Positions 44,901 through 57,100 of a DNA stretch of 64,000 nt are shown here, one piece after another. Each line of letters opens with the position of its first letter. Position 1 is the first letter of the stretch. Source of the stretch: Amoebophrya sp. A120 (Eukaryota > Sar > Dinophyceae > Syndiniales > Amoebophryaceae); contig CAJINV010000001.1 of assembly GCA_905178155.1 (NCBI GenBank), positions 1,725,904-1,789,903 on the forward strand. The letters run 5' to 3'. The position numbers and the translations under genes are program-made. The notes under the pieces were generated by a model. It saw only the letters and a list, made by a program, of their open reading frames with translations. It searched no databases and was not told where the DNA came from.

Positions 44901-47900
44901 GTACGGAGGGCCCGTCGCTTACTACTTCCCTAGCTGATGCAGCCAAACTCGCCTGCGCATGTTGCCTTCCCGACGCGCTTGAGGGAGGTGTCTCCGGCAC
45001 TAGTGCCACCGGTTTAGCACAAGTCTCAGCATGTTGTTGGTGTGTACTCGAAGAGTCCACCGCTCCAGGCCGCTGATCCTGCTTTTGCTCCATTTGCTTA
45101 CTGTCTTTTTTGACACCAGCTGCTGCAGCTTCCAGAGTTAACACCGCCGGAGTTCTCGTGCTGGTCGTGGAGGTTATGGGATGTTGGAGTAGAGTCACAT
45201 CAACCAATCCGCCGGGGGGAGTAGATAAGGTATGATCCAGCACAGTTGAAGACATCAAGGTCGGCGAAGGTCCCTGCCGTTCATGCTCGGGCTCGCGAAG
45301 ATCTTTTGTGTTAAGTTTACTGTTGACCACTTCCTTGTCCTGCTTCGCAGCTGGTGCTCCAGTAGCCGCACCGGCTTGTGCAGCTGCTCCACCTGTAGTC
45401 GTACCAGCGGACTTCCCGTCCTTGCTTTTCTGTTTCTTGGCCGGGATTTCCGAGACAGGTACACCTTGCTCCGTGGTGCCCTTCTTTCGTCGCAAAACCA
45501 GCGTTTTCTTCTTCTTCAATGCCGGGCCAGCCAGCCCATCGTCGTGGTCCGCATCGCCAGCGGTGTTCGCCTGCTCGGCTGCAGAGCGCTTGTTCAGCAG
45601 TATCGTCTTTTTCGACGTTGCCGCTTTCGCCGCATGCGCTGCAGTTCCGAGGATTCCCGCGTCCCCAGAAGCGGCGCCGGAAGCAGCTTGCTGCAGACCT
45701 GGTGCCAATCTTGATCCCGCTACTGGTGCACCTCCCCCGTTCGGAGCAATGGAAGTAGTAGACCGGACTTCTTCACCGCCTGCGGCCCCGGGCGGCACTG
45801 CCAGCACGCCGTTATGGGATTGATGATCTACTCCCAGTTGAACTCTACTGGTGCTCTTGTCTCCATTCGCCTGCAAGAACGCGCCGTCCTCCAGCGAGGA
45901 GCTTGTCCCGCCCGGCGATTCGTTCTTATTTGAAGACGACGAGGAAGAAGAGGTTTGGTGGTTGCTGGAGGAATTCTTGTCCTCCGGTTGGTCTACAAGA
46001 ACGTCGCCAGAAGTGCGTGGAAAGCTATTATTTTCCTCCGAGCTCCCCGGTGCAGCACCGCCCCCGTCGGACGACTCCACGGCAGGGGAGCTCTGCGCGC
46101 TCAGTGCCGCCTGCGCGGCCGCCTGCTCGGCAGCCTTCTTCTTTCGCGCGTGCACGAGCTTGGACCGGAGAAACTCCAGGCGGCCCGGTCCGGAGGAGGA
46201 TGTCGTGAGCTGCCCACCTGCTCCCGGGTCACCAGTAGCACCACCCAACACGCCCGGCAGCGACACCGCCGCAAGGTCACCCCCTCCGGTGCTGCCCTCC
46301 GACGGCGAAGGCTGCTGGGGGGTCGGCTCCTGGTCCAAATCCTTCACATTGGCACTGCCCCCGGAAGTAGACGCCGCGCCGCTCCCGCTCGGAACCGCAC
46401 TCGCAATTCCTGGTGGCGGGGCTGGAAGATGTCCTTGTTGTTGGTGACCACCCGCAAGTGGAGCGCCGCCGCTCGAGGAAGCGGAGGAGGCACTGCTCAC
46501 GATCCCGGGCGTTGGGGGTAATGTTTGAGGCTGTCCTTGACCTTGTCCCCCAGGAGCTGCGGCAGTCGGAGGCCCCGCCGCCCCGTTGGTCGTTTCGGCG
46601 GCCGCTGCAGCCGCGGCGGCGGCAGCGCGCTCCTTCATCTTCTGCTTTTGTTCCTGGAGTTTCTGCTGCAGGTAGCCCATCTTCACCGGGTCGGTCCCTT
46701 TTTTCTTCGCACCTCCGACTTGGGAAGTAGTTGCAGTGATGGCAGGACCTACATTGATGGGGTCTGCTTTATTGCTCGCAGTAGCAGTCGTTCCAGCTGG
46801 CAAGGTTCTGTTCTGTTGCGCAGATGACGTAGTTCCAGCACCAGCTCCCGACGTAGTACTGGAGAGCACAATTTTTTTGTTTGGAGCCCCACCGGTAATA
46901 TTGCTCGGACCTCCACCTCCGACAGTCGAGGGTTTGGCAGAGAGCACTCGATTGCCTCCCGAACTGAAACCGGCATTCGCAGTACTGTTCCCCGTGGCCG
47001 GTGCGGGCGTGGTGCTGATGGCCGCTTTTGTTGACATCGACATTGTGCTTTTGGACTTGTTCGGGTCCGCCAACGCTTTCGCGCGCTGTTGGGCAGCGAT
47101 GCGCTGCTCGATGATCGTTGCCGCCGGGTTGTTCGGAATATTGTACCACCGATTTAACCATTGACCTGTTTTTTGTGTAGTTTTTGTATTAGTTATAACG
47201 ATGATCTGCAGCCAAAGCCATGGTGATGGCATTTGCATTTGACGTAACGCTAGCGGAATATCCAAGCATATCCGATGACGAAAGAAATTTCATCACGGAA
47301 CAATTTCCAATTCGGTCGTGGCAGTGAAACTAGAACTTCGTCGTGCTGTAGTATACAAATCAAAATACCTTTTATCTGCACGAAATCTTCAGGTCGGCAC
47401 TCGTAGCACCCGCGCTGATTCAAGGGGACGCCTTTGCGCAGCACTTTCTTGCCCTTCTCATCTACCGCCTCCCCCGGTATTGTCACAGCAACGACGCCAT
47501 GGGGACCGCCGAAGGCCGCGAAGCCGGTGGTAATAAAACTGTGGTAAGTTTTTCTTGAAGATCATCATGCAGTCGTCCTTCCTTATTCATAGTAGTAAAG
47601 AAAACAGAAATAAATGGCGTGGTCGTCTTTCAAGCAAAGTCAGTGCAGGAAGAGTGAAGCGCGTGCCGTGCGCATCTGTTCGGGAAATGACCCAACAATA
47701 TCGCAGCTGCAAAAGATCGCATACGAAGAATCAATAAGAAGCTGGATGTAATAAAAACAAGGATGAGTCGAGTAGTTGTACGGTGCTTTGCGTTCGGGCA
47801 TGACCGGCTCCCTCTCAGGTGGCTTCGGGTAATCAATGCCTTCCCTAGGGAGCCGTTGCTTCGACGGGAGAATCGCTTTATTCGCTCCGCCTTCACTTGC

Positions 47901-50900
47901 ACGTCTCTGCCCCTCGTCCCGTCCGCGTTTTAGTGAGGCCGGTCTCCTGGCACCACCGCCAGGGTCTTTTTGACGATCGCGATCCTGCGCGGCGCGAGTA
48001 CTGGACGACGACGACGCAGCCCCCGACTTGATGTTGCTATTCATCCCAGTGCAGGTGCTAATCAGGCTGGATTCGTAGGCTTCGGAAAAATATCGGTGCG
48101 GAACTTTGAGCGGCACGAAATTCTTCGGTAGGTAGATAGCCACGGTCGAGGGCCTGCTCGTGGACGACGTGTCTGCTGGTGCACCTACGTTTTTCGTTCT
48201 GGCTGTGCTAGTACCCTGAGCCATTGTCGTCGCACTGGAGGCGAGTTCGGCGGCTTTAGCATCATGTACCATCCCCGGAGCTGTTGGAGCTGAGCCCGGC
48301 CGCCTGTTCGCGTTCTCGGCCGGCGCGGTCGTGCCGCCTGGCAGCTGGTGTGCGGACGGCACCATAGGGTTGGACGACCCGGTGGAGCGGTAAGGTTCTT
48401 CAGCAGCCACTTTGGCTGAAGTGGTCGACTTCATCTGTGTCGTCCTGCTTTTCGTCATTTTCCCAGGTGCTGTCGCAGACACGTCCACGACATCTAGTTT
48501 TTCCTGCTCCCGCCTCCGTCGCTTCTCATGCATCGCTGACAGAAGCGCAGCCTTAGTAGCGTCGGAGATGTTGAAACGCGGCTGCCTTTGCAGCTCTGAG
48601 GATACATTTTTTATTCCACCCGTCGCACTACTCCTGCCTGCGGAGGAACCAATCGCAGCAGCTGAGGGCGCAGCTGCGCTCATCTTTTCCCGCGGAGCAG
48701 CATCAACCTGGGAGGCGCTCTTCAAGGCGTTGGGCGTTCCTTTCGCTTTCTTCGTTGCAGTATTGAAAGACGTAGCACGTCCTTCTCCGCCCCCGGGCGT
48801 GTTTGCGTTGTCCATGGTGTTGTCCTTTGGTGCGGGCCTAGTCGAGCTGGACGCTTTTTTTTCGGCGGGCTCCTTTCCCTCGTCGTAACGGACCACCTTG
48901 CCTTCGTTATTCGCTTCGCCGACGATGGCGCCGCGCTTGTTCATTAGCACAGTCTTCCTCTTCTTCTTTTCATCGACAAGAACATCAGCGTCGTCCACTC
49001 CAGTTTTCAACATCTTCCGTGTGGAGATTTTATTTCGATTTCCGGTAACATCTAGATCTTGATCTACGGAAGTAGTTGTAGCCTGCTGAGTTTTAACATT
49101 CTTTCTTGAAGATTTAGCCTGTTGCGCAGTTTTATTCCTCTTTTGCTTGCTGGCACTACTTTTGGCTGCCCCTGTCGCAGTTGTAACGGGAACCGCCTGC
49201 GCCGTGCCGCCGACCGTGCGGTTGCGCGACGCCTGAAGTTCCGTTCGCAACAGCGATAGTTGCTCTGTCAAGCGTTGCTTGTCCACTTTTTCTTTTTTCT
49301 CCTGTTTTATTTTCCTGCTTTGTCCTCGCGCATTGCTCGACTTCTTCTTCTTCGGCTCCTGTCGAGGTCCTTTATTTTCTGTTTTTTCGCCTCGGACGTA
49401 GTTGACTACTTTATCATCCTGCTGCAATCTTTCTTCTTGATCATGATCACCGGCAGTCTTTTTTATCGTTGTTGACGTTGTCGTCTGTACTTGACTTATT
49501 CCCGTTTGTATTCCAGATGCCTGCGCAGCAGCAGGTTTGTTCGCTTTAGTGCTTGTTCCTGCTTTTCTACTCCTTAGAATGATCTTCTTCGCCCCCGGTT
49601 TATTTGTGGTCTTCTTAAGAACTGAAGCTCCTGCAGTTCTCGCACCACTTGCTACCCCGATGGAAGTAGTTGTAGGCTTTGCGCCACCACTCGGCCGTCC
49701 GGTGCTTGCCCGCTTCTTTGATGGTGCGGGCGAAGTTGTACTACGACCTCCACTCTTGGCAGCCTTTACAGCGCTTTTCGCCGCAGTGGTGATAGTACTG
49801 TCGGCAGTGTAGTGGTCCTTAGCTGTTGCTGCAGCTGCGCTGGTGCCGTGGTCCTCTCGTCCTCCTTCGGAAACTACTGCACCAGCTTCCTTGCAGCTTT
49901 TGTCGGCGAGCTGCAGTGCCGATTTAGATTTAGTATTATTCCGTCGCGGCACGGCCCGCGGTGGGTTTGCGAAGGCGAGGATGCCCCACTCGCACATCTT
50001 GTGCACCGCGATGCGCTCGGGCAGGTACGGCAGCTGGTACACGTGCCGGCCGAGTAATATGGTATTCTCAAACGTTACACTCTCAACTGTTACATGGATT
50101 TGTGATGCAAGAATGGGAAGAGTGAAAGCGAAAGGGGGGAAATTGCGCGTCTTGCATGACAGATTTGGCACAGATTGTCAGCCTGTTTGGCCCTTCCAGA
50201 ATTTGTCATGCAGAACAGCTTGATCGTGTAGATGATAATGGTAGTTTTGCATGACAAATCATGTAACAGTTGAGAATGTAACATTTGAGAACTCCGTAAG
50301 TAAGGCAATCGGCTTCAACGGGTGGATCATCCGGTGCGCCACCAGACTGCTATGCATTGCAAATATGTCTGGGTCTGGAAGAATGAAGCCTGTCATGCGA
50401 AAACTGGATCACGTGAAAGTCTGTGTTGCATGAACTCCAACAGTTACCCAATCCTCGCTAGGCAAGAAAAGGGGAATTTCTCATGCGGAAGAGGCATGAG
50501 GAAGGTCTGAAAAAATGTGTGATGCTTCTGTCTGCATTACAGACCATGAGTGTGGATCGCGAGATGCATGACAAATCTTGCAACTTTCCAGACCCAGACA
50601 TTTTTGCATTTGATAACTGCAAAAGTGCCGCAACTCCACGTAACCGTAGCGTTCCGGCTTTTCCTCCGGGGTGGGCACGCCAATGCTGCCTTTCGCATAG
50701 TTGATCGCCCACCTGAGACGATGAAAGAAAGTTTCATACATATCGACGATAATCCAAAGCAATGCAGTTGCCCTTGAAATCAATATCAAAGCATAGTTTT
50801 TTTGATGACAGCACATGAATAGCAATAGGTTCTTATCGAAATAAAAATACTCGTGCCAAGCCTGTTTGCAGGCGGGCGACTCCTTGCAGAGGCGGTGAGC

Positions 50901-50999
50901 CAGGTAGCAGAGAACCGCGTGGTTGATGAAGCGCAAGTTCTCAATCCAGCGCGCCGTCGCGGCCGGCACATCGTCGATCTTCTTCAGGACCAGAGTCAT
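41904..50999 (-). CDS. Very large, mostly disordered protein of unknown function
   Basis: ATG at 50999 (MTLVLKKIDDVPAATARW). Exons 50999-50616, 50350-50299, 50057-47782, 47538-47369, 47165-42994, 42784-42737, 42469-42345, 42097-41904. GT-AG joins: KAP|FITTGFAAFGGPHG, DFVQIK|GQWLNRWYNIP, MNTHK|GTKHKSAPP, all in phase. Element removals: RHFCS|LVAHRMIHPLKP (ACTGC duplications), PIALL|GRHVYQLPYLPE (AGTAA), SSSED|QDEYLTDRM (ATCTT), EYAE|YDFDFGGP. The N-terminal ~170 residues and the GFAAFGG...GCYECRPEDF segment look folded. The remaining ~2000 residues are A/T/S/G/K-rich with PPG, polyserine and SSSDDSSSSVSS runs, and the C-terminus is GGGG/Y/K rich. About 2450 residues, with no in-frame stop in the two exons of about 4.2 and 2.3 kb. 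Nuclear scaffold or RNA-binding roles are possible but unsupported. Confidence 0.78.
42470..42736. mobile_element. Introner-like element, family B, opposite orientation
   Basis: Ends TATCAAGTGCAAAAGTGTCT and TATGAATTGCAAATATGTGT; ACTC repeated. Its internal sequence runs opposite to the copy at 13780, yet both sit in minus-strand genes. Confidence 0.88.
42785..42993. mobile_element. Introner-like element, family J
   Basis: Ends TATGCAAGAAAAAAACTGTG and TATCCAAGAAAAAAACTGTG; perfect ATCTT duplications; GTGTAACTCTG inner repeats. Only copy of this family here. Confidence 0.88.
50058..50298. mobile_element. Introner-like element, family D
   Basis: Ends TATGGTATTCTCAAACGTTA and TACGGAGTTCTCAAATGTTA; perfect AGTAA duplications. 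In the 41.9-51.0 kb gene. Confidence 0.88.
50351..50615. mobile_element. Introner-like element, family B
   Basis: Left end TATGCATTGCAAATATGTCT carries the outer module of family A on the family B core; right end TATCAAATGCAAAAATGTCT; perfect ACTGC duplications. Confidence 0.9.
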
Positions 51000-51667
51000 C
51001 CTCAGAGTTCACCCTGGCACCGGTTCGCGATCGCGTTAGGAGTAGGCGACAAGTCGGGTCTTCTAAGAAGCGCCGATGGACACGGAATTATACCGTTACC
51101 ATCAGACTACGACTAGTTCAAGTTCACCGAAGATCTGAGCGCGCCTCTAGTACTGCTTCAACAGTTGTAATAAATACAACTTCATCTTCGTCTATTTTGA
51201 TTGCTTTCGACATCGCCAACCTCGAGCTGAATTGAATAAATTCCATATTTCTACAAATCAAGAAAAAGTTAGATCCGAACGATGAGAGAAGATGATGAAG
51301 AACCTTGATGATTGAAAGCGGTAATCTGTGTCAGCCTATGTTCAGGATCAGAAAAGTGAAACGCGCTAAAACAACATGTAATACAGAAAGGATCAATCAG
51401 TGTGTAGTTGTAGAAGGTGAACTTCATCTCGTCGTTTCGGTCTTACAGTTGATGTAGGAAAATTTCTCTAGCAACCTAAAAAAAGCCACAAGTGTTAAAT
51501 TATAGGTGGTAGGCGGTTCATTTACAACCCTAGGAGACGTTAGTTATTTGAAGTAACGCTTCTTCTTCAACATAGAGCAAGAACTATAAAACATCAAGGT
51601 GGAGCGAGTCGGTGTAGCTTGTTCTTACTTTGACATTACCTTCTGTATTCTACTTCTGGAAGCCCCA
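51000..51667. other. Intergenic 5' flank of the large disordered-protein gene
   Basis: No frame, repeat or introner element seen; AT-rich. Confidence 0.45.
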
Positions 51668-51986
51668 TCAATTACTGGAGATGATGTGCGAGATTACTAG
51701 GGGCGCTATTTTTTCTTCTAAATTCTCCGAACGGCTAGTATGGCAGTTGGTTTGCGGAGGGGGATATCCTGTGCAAAAGTATCGTACTCGTTCGACGTAC
51801 TAATTGCAGATATGCATAACAAATCCAACTTTCTACCTGAACTAGCATGACAAATTGAATTTTTTTCTTGGGAAAATTTGTAAATGCATTTTATACTAGT
51901 ACGATACTTTTGCAATGCATAGGGAAAGTTCGGCGGTGGTCCACTCGCAGGATCAGTTGCGCCCACCGCAGCATGACGGTCATCAT
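51668..51986 (-). CDS. Short exon pair around an A-family introner element
   Basis: After removing the element (51765-51921), two frames stay open. One reads DDDRHAAVGATDPASGPPP then LEEKIAPLVISHII, stop at 51668. The other starts at an ATG pair near 51986 (MMTVMLRWAQLILRV) and stops near 51718. An AAG acceptor precedes both. I cannot choose between them, and the upstream exon is not proven. Confidence 0.28.
51765..51921. mobile_element. Introner-like element, family A
   Basis: Ends TATCCTGTGCAAAAGTATCG and TATGCATTGCAAAAGTATCG; duplications GGGGA/GGGAA. Evidence for transcription of the short exon pair around it. Confidence 0.85.
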
Positions 51987-52505
51987 CTTGTGAGATTTGT
52001 AATATCCTTATTCATTCTGTAGTCCGTATGAATGGTGTTGATGTAGTTTACTCACTTCGTTTCGGGATTTTCTTTTTTTCACATTCCTAGGTACTTCTAC
52101 AGTTCTTGAAGTAAAAGATAGTCGCCAGTGTCGCTGGTTGTTGTAGTGCCAAGAAACAATAATCGATCGTCAGGACCACGAACTACAGTAATACTGTACA
52201 AGTTTTTTTGTTCCTCTTGGAACAATACATATTACCCATTCGCAAACAACTTATTTCGTTCATTTTCATCTTCTTTAGGTCGCACAGGCGGTATATCAAC
52301 ACATTTATTGTTCTTCAATGATGAGGCATAGTAGCAGAGTACTAACACTCAAGATGAAAACCAAAAGACTGGTCCATGATGAGCATGATTATTGTGCTTG
52401 TCGCACTCGCGGCTACAGTTATTTATATTTCAGTGTACTTCATCAGATCTTCCATGCATCGCTCCTCTACAACTTGATAGTGATACTAATAGTACCTAAT
52501 CGCAT

Positions 52506-52760
52506 CTAGAAATCATGTGGCACTTCCTTTACAGCTGTCAAAAATTGGACTCCTCCTCGCTGCTGAAAGGATCGTAACATTGGTCCTCGCACTTGGAACG
52601 TAATTGGAACAGCATCGTACCATTTTGTAGTTTCAATGTTGAATACAAGAGTCATGAAGTAGTTCTCAACATATTTATTTCTCCTGGATTCAGGTTGTGG
52701 TGGCGGAGGCGGTTCTACAGTCTCAGGTCTTGTTCCCGTGATACCGAAATACTCAAACAA
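52506..52760 (-). CDS. Possible exon of an unknown protein
   Basis: Open frame reading FEYFGITGTRPETVEPPPPP then NKYVENYFMTLVFNIETTKWY and VQFLTA. A donor (GCT|GTAAAG) lies close to its 3' end, so it may splice on to the exons at 51.7-52.0 kb. No ATG at its 5' end. No family recognised. Confidence 0.35.
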   Translation of the reverse strand: MFEYFGITGTRPETVEPPPPPQPESRRNKYVENYFMTLVFNIETTKWYDAVPITFQVRGPMLRSFQQRGGVQFLTAVKEVPHDF

Positions 52761-53074
52761 GCGTCATGTCGTTCCTGATGAATGGCAAGATGAAGGGGCG
52801 TGGTCTTATTTCAACAGAAACCTATCAATGAGAAAACAGCTGCGCCACTTGTTCCTCATTTCGCACTCGAGCTCAGTTCTTGTATTCTGTGGCTTGTTTT
52901 TCACTTCTCTCAATGATGTTGAACAGAGCGCATTGCCGCATTATTGTCGGCTCTCTGTGTTTGTATTGCCATGGTCTTGTTGTGAAGAATAGATACAACA
53001 TGTAGCTCGTGGCCCCACTACAACGAACTTCTTCCCATATTCATCTTCAGCATCGTTGTCCTCGTCCTACAACT

Positions 53075-53208
53075 ACATGATGTAAAAAAATCCCCACTCA
53101 GTGCTTCCTTCGTTTGGCTGCGTTTCCAGCCTCACTCCTTTCTTCCAACTCATACCTGCTTGTTCCACATGATGTAAAAAAATCCTGACTCAGTGCTTCC
53201 TTCGTTTG
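53075..53208. repeat. Direct repeats flanking a copied exon fragment
   Basis: A 42-bp sequence beginning ACATGATGTAAAAAAATCC occurs at 53075-53116 and 53167-53208 with two mismatches. Between and overlapping them, 53110-53168 closely matches 54413-54475 in the last exon of the 54.2-59.6 kb gene, with a 3-bp gap and about three substitutions. Confidence 0.85.
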
Positions 53209-53489
53209 CTAGAGCTTTAACACGCGTTAGCATGAGACGTGGTGAATCTCTAGTGAATTTGCATGACAAATAGCAGAGGAGACTGCCGGGACATTGTCCC
53301 TCTCGCCCTTCTGGGAAGAGCGGTCTGCACACCGCAGAACTCGCAGGTTATGCGGCGGACAGCTGGACATGGCCTGGGCGTCGTTCTTTGGCCATGTCTT
53401 TCTCTTTTCGTCTTCCTGTGATTGCAGAAGGGCAAGCACTGCAGCAGCCGCGGCAAAGACGCCAAAAACAAGAGCCACGAGGCACATAC

Positions 53490-53890
53490 AGTTTAGGCAA
53501 GACGAAGGCGCGAAAACAAGGGTAAAAGGACCAGGCCAAGAGCTTTGACGCGTCTATCCGGCAGGCGCGTGGGCTCTCCAGGCCTTTTCGGCAGAATATG
53601 GAAGGGCTGAGGGCAACAGAGCGCGCTTGCCTTTTCCCCTCGGCCCGACTTCTCAGGGCCTACCTGCGCACTTTTTTGAGCACTTTTCTGCGCCGAAGTT
53701 TGCTTATCACGGTCGAAAAGGGGCGCCAGGTGAATTTTGGAGTGAATTTTGAAAAGGGCGCCGGTGAATTTTGGCCTCCGGCTCCTGTTCAAAATGCGCT
53801 AGCGCATGAGAAACTCCGGGTTTGGGGGCTTCAAAAAAGTGTCGCAAAAACAAAAAACCTCAAAATTCACCAAGAGAATTCTTGACCTGA
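53490..53890. repeat. Second GC-rich island
   Basis: Contains GGCGCC palindromes (about 53722 and 53756), a repeated GGTGAATTTTGG at about 53730 and 53762, and CTTTTCGGC/GAAAAGG motifs resembling those of the 27.5 kb island. Frames crossing it are R/P rich without motifs. Confidence 0.45.
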
Positions 53891-54191
53891 GAGCCACGTC
53901 GAAAAAGACTTGCTCCGGGGGCAAAAACACGCCTGGGGAGTTGTAAGCCGAGCACCACACCAGGCCAAGCAAGCTAGTGCCCGTAGCCGAGTCGTGCCTT
54001 CCCTTCCAGTTCCACCCGAGGCTACTCCCAGATATCCAATTCCAAGCCACAACCACAACTCGTGAGAGCGTACGTGTTGAACTAGTGCCCCTGTGTTCAG
54101 GCGTCGCCCTCCCTCCCGACCATTCCGGAGAGGAACTTCTGAGGCAGACGCGCAGATGAACAAGAGCCCCACGATTCACCATCTTTGATGG

Positions 54192-57100
54192 TTACATATG
54201 CACTACACAGTCCGGCGGGCCCCCGCAAGACCACTTCTTTCGGTGCTGCAGGTGCCACTTGGCGACGAGCAGCCCTTCACGCTGCGTGGGCTGCTTGGGC
54301 TCGTCTCCATACGCAGCGCCCCTCTCTTTTATTAGTAAATGCAAGTCTGTCATGCAATACAAATTCACTGCAAATTCACCCTTCTGTATGCCAACGCCCG
54401 TGCAAGGCATAATTCGTTTGGCTGCGTTTCCACCAGCCTCGCTCTTTTCTTCCAATTCATACCTGCTTGTTCCACCCTGACCCTCCTTGTCCACCTTTGC
54501 GGCCCGTTTCTGACTACCCTTTCCGGTAGTACTAGAAGAGCTCTCTTTTCCACCTTTCTTCCCACTCCCCTTCTTCCCGTCTTTCTTCCCTGGTGCTCCC
54601 GATTCAGCAGTAGCTTTACCGGCGGACGAGGAGGAGAACAGTGAGTATGGAGCTGTGGAGGACGAGGAAGAAAATAAGGACACTTTTTTACCGCCGCCCT
54701 TGCTACCACCTCCCTTGCTCGAGGTCGTCGTGGCTAGAGACGCTGGTTTCCCCTTTCCCTTGGCGGAACTGCTAGTGGATGAAATGGTGGAGGACAAAAC
54801 TGCTCTCCTGCTTTCCATGAATCTCTTGAACTGCACAATTGGCTGGTCGGGTTTCACGCGCGGCCGGTACTCGTCCAGAACGGCGCGTTGAATCGGGCCC
54901 AGCAATTCGGCCCGGAATTTCGTGAGTAACCTGTCCCCAAAACGCGGATCCTTCAAAAAGGCGTCTAACCCAAACTCTTTGAACCAGAACCGCACCTCTT
55001 TCCCGCTCGGAACCAGTTATGAATTCCAAAAGTATCGCACTACTAGTAGTTATTGCAATACAAATTCGCTCAGCATTACAAATAAAATCTGTCATGCTGA
55101 TTTGCCTTGGAGACGAAATTTGTAATGCATGACTGCGATTACTACGAGTACGATACTTTTGCACAGGATACCAGTTCAAGATCGGCGATGTACTCTTCAA
55201 ATTCCGCCTCCGCGAGCGCCTCCTCTTCCTATCACAGGAAAAAGTGTCAACGGTTTTCACAAATTGCAGTCATGCATCACAAATGCAGCCCAACATGCAT
55301 GCTATGCATGACAAATTGTGACACGTCTTGTAATGCATTTCTGCATCATAAATTCCGTTAACGTTAACACTTTTTCTTGTGATACTTCCACGGCGCTTTT
55401 CACATTCACGTGGAGGCTCAGTTCGAAGTCTTGCAAGATATGCACTTTCCAAAAAATGACTTATATCGTACTGGTAGAGTACAACTTGCAATACAAATCA
55501 TTTTGGCATGAATAGTAGAAGTCCAATTTGTAATGCAAATGCAGAGTCAGGTCCGGAGACCACGGAGAGGGACTTGATGTCATTCTTGTCATACAAGAAG
55601 ATAAAGATTGCAAGTTTTAGTATGAGTCTACGATACTTACAACAAGTTTTGCGTCGAGGATACAAGACGAACTGCAGCAGGTTCGTGGAGAACAAAGGCG
55701 CGGCACCCGGGTGGGTTTTCTTCAAAAACTTTTCCCCCGCTGTCGTCTTCTCCAGCCCGTGCTTTTCCAGAAACGCCACCACCTCCGATTTGTTTGGTCG
55801 CCTGGAAAAGGGGCAGACCCAGCGTTTTTTGGTGATCAAGTTCGCAATCTCCTTGTATCCACAGAAAAAAACCCATCCACATCAATTTTTTGCATGACAA
55901 ACACATCACTTGATACGTGGTTTGCATGACAAATCGGATGTGGATCCGTTTTTTTCTGAGGATACCTTGTCCGCGGGGATCTTCGCAAGCAGCTCTTCCT
56001 TGTTGCCCTGCCGCTTCGCCATGTTCCGGACAAACTTGAGAAACCGGTGATCCATGGCGTTCTCCAGAATGTTGTTGTCCTTGTCGTAGTGCAGATCTTT
56101 CTCGTACCAGGGCTCAAACTCCGCCAGCACATCTGCGCGAAACCGGGGGTCGAACGCCCGCAGACAATCCGCGACGGCGAAACTCACGTGATTGGTCTTG
56201 CAGAAGGCGTATCAAATGCAAAAGTGTCTGGGTCTGGAAGAGTCATGCTGTTTTTGCATGACACAGAAGGTCTGGTATGGAAGCTCTAGCATCACAGGTT
56301 TCGCGAAGCGTTCGCAATGCCGAATCCGCATGGCAAATCCCTGATTTTGGTGACAGAAAGTAGGCAACTTTTGCTGCCTATGCATGAGAGATTTTTCTGT
56401 GTTCTGAAATGCGCATCACAAGTTTATATATATTCTTCCAGACCCAGACATTTTTGCACTTGATAAGGCGTCAATCTCCTCAAACATCGCTTCTTCGTCC
56501 TGTAGTTCTTGTTGATCGCGTTTAATATTTTGGAAATCAGAATTTTCTGGAACAAGATCCAAGCCGAGGACGTCCTCGACCGATCCATGCAGCTGAGAAC
56601 CTTCGTCTGCGGGTTGATGTCCTGCTCCCGGGTGGTCACCAGCACTCATCTCCAGGTCATCCTCATCGAACGCAAACAGCTGTCGCATTTTTTCCCGAAT
56701 CTGCCAGGGGTCGTAGCCCTTGCTCTCCATGAAATGGAGTGCGAACACCAGGAATTTCCGCGTCATTTCCGTTTCGTCCAATGCGGAGCTGTGTTCAAAG
56801 TCCGCCTCTTCCCCCGGCGCGTTGCCGTCAAAACTGTCCACGAGGTCCTGACGCAGGTTCCGCACCTTGGGCACCAGTTGGAGGATGGCGGCTATGCATT
56901 GCAAAAGTAGCGCACTAGTATAAATTGCATTACAACTTTTGGCAAGAAGAAAAATGGAATTTGTAATGCTGTTTTACCCTAGGAGGAAGATTTGTCATGC
57001 GTATTTGCAATAAGTACAAGTACGATACTTTTTCACAGCATAGCGGCAGCCTCCTCACCAAACAGGTTCCAGGTTTGCAGGAAATCTCGATACTGTGCTT

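Noticed and set aside
42942-50223. Many plus-strand frames of 70-200 codons
   Set aside because: Antisense shadows of the two long low-complexity minus-strand exons; composition mirrors the coding strand.
54316-54420. Possible extra introner element in the last exon of the repeat-domain gene (TGTCATGCAATACAAATT motif)
   Set aside because: No TIR pair or duplication could be found and the frame is open through it.
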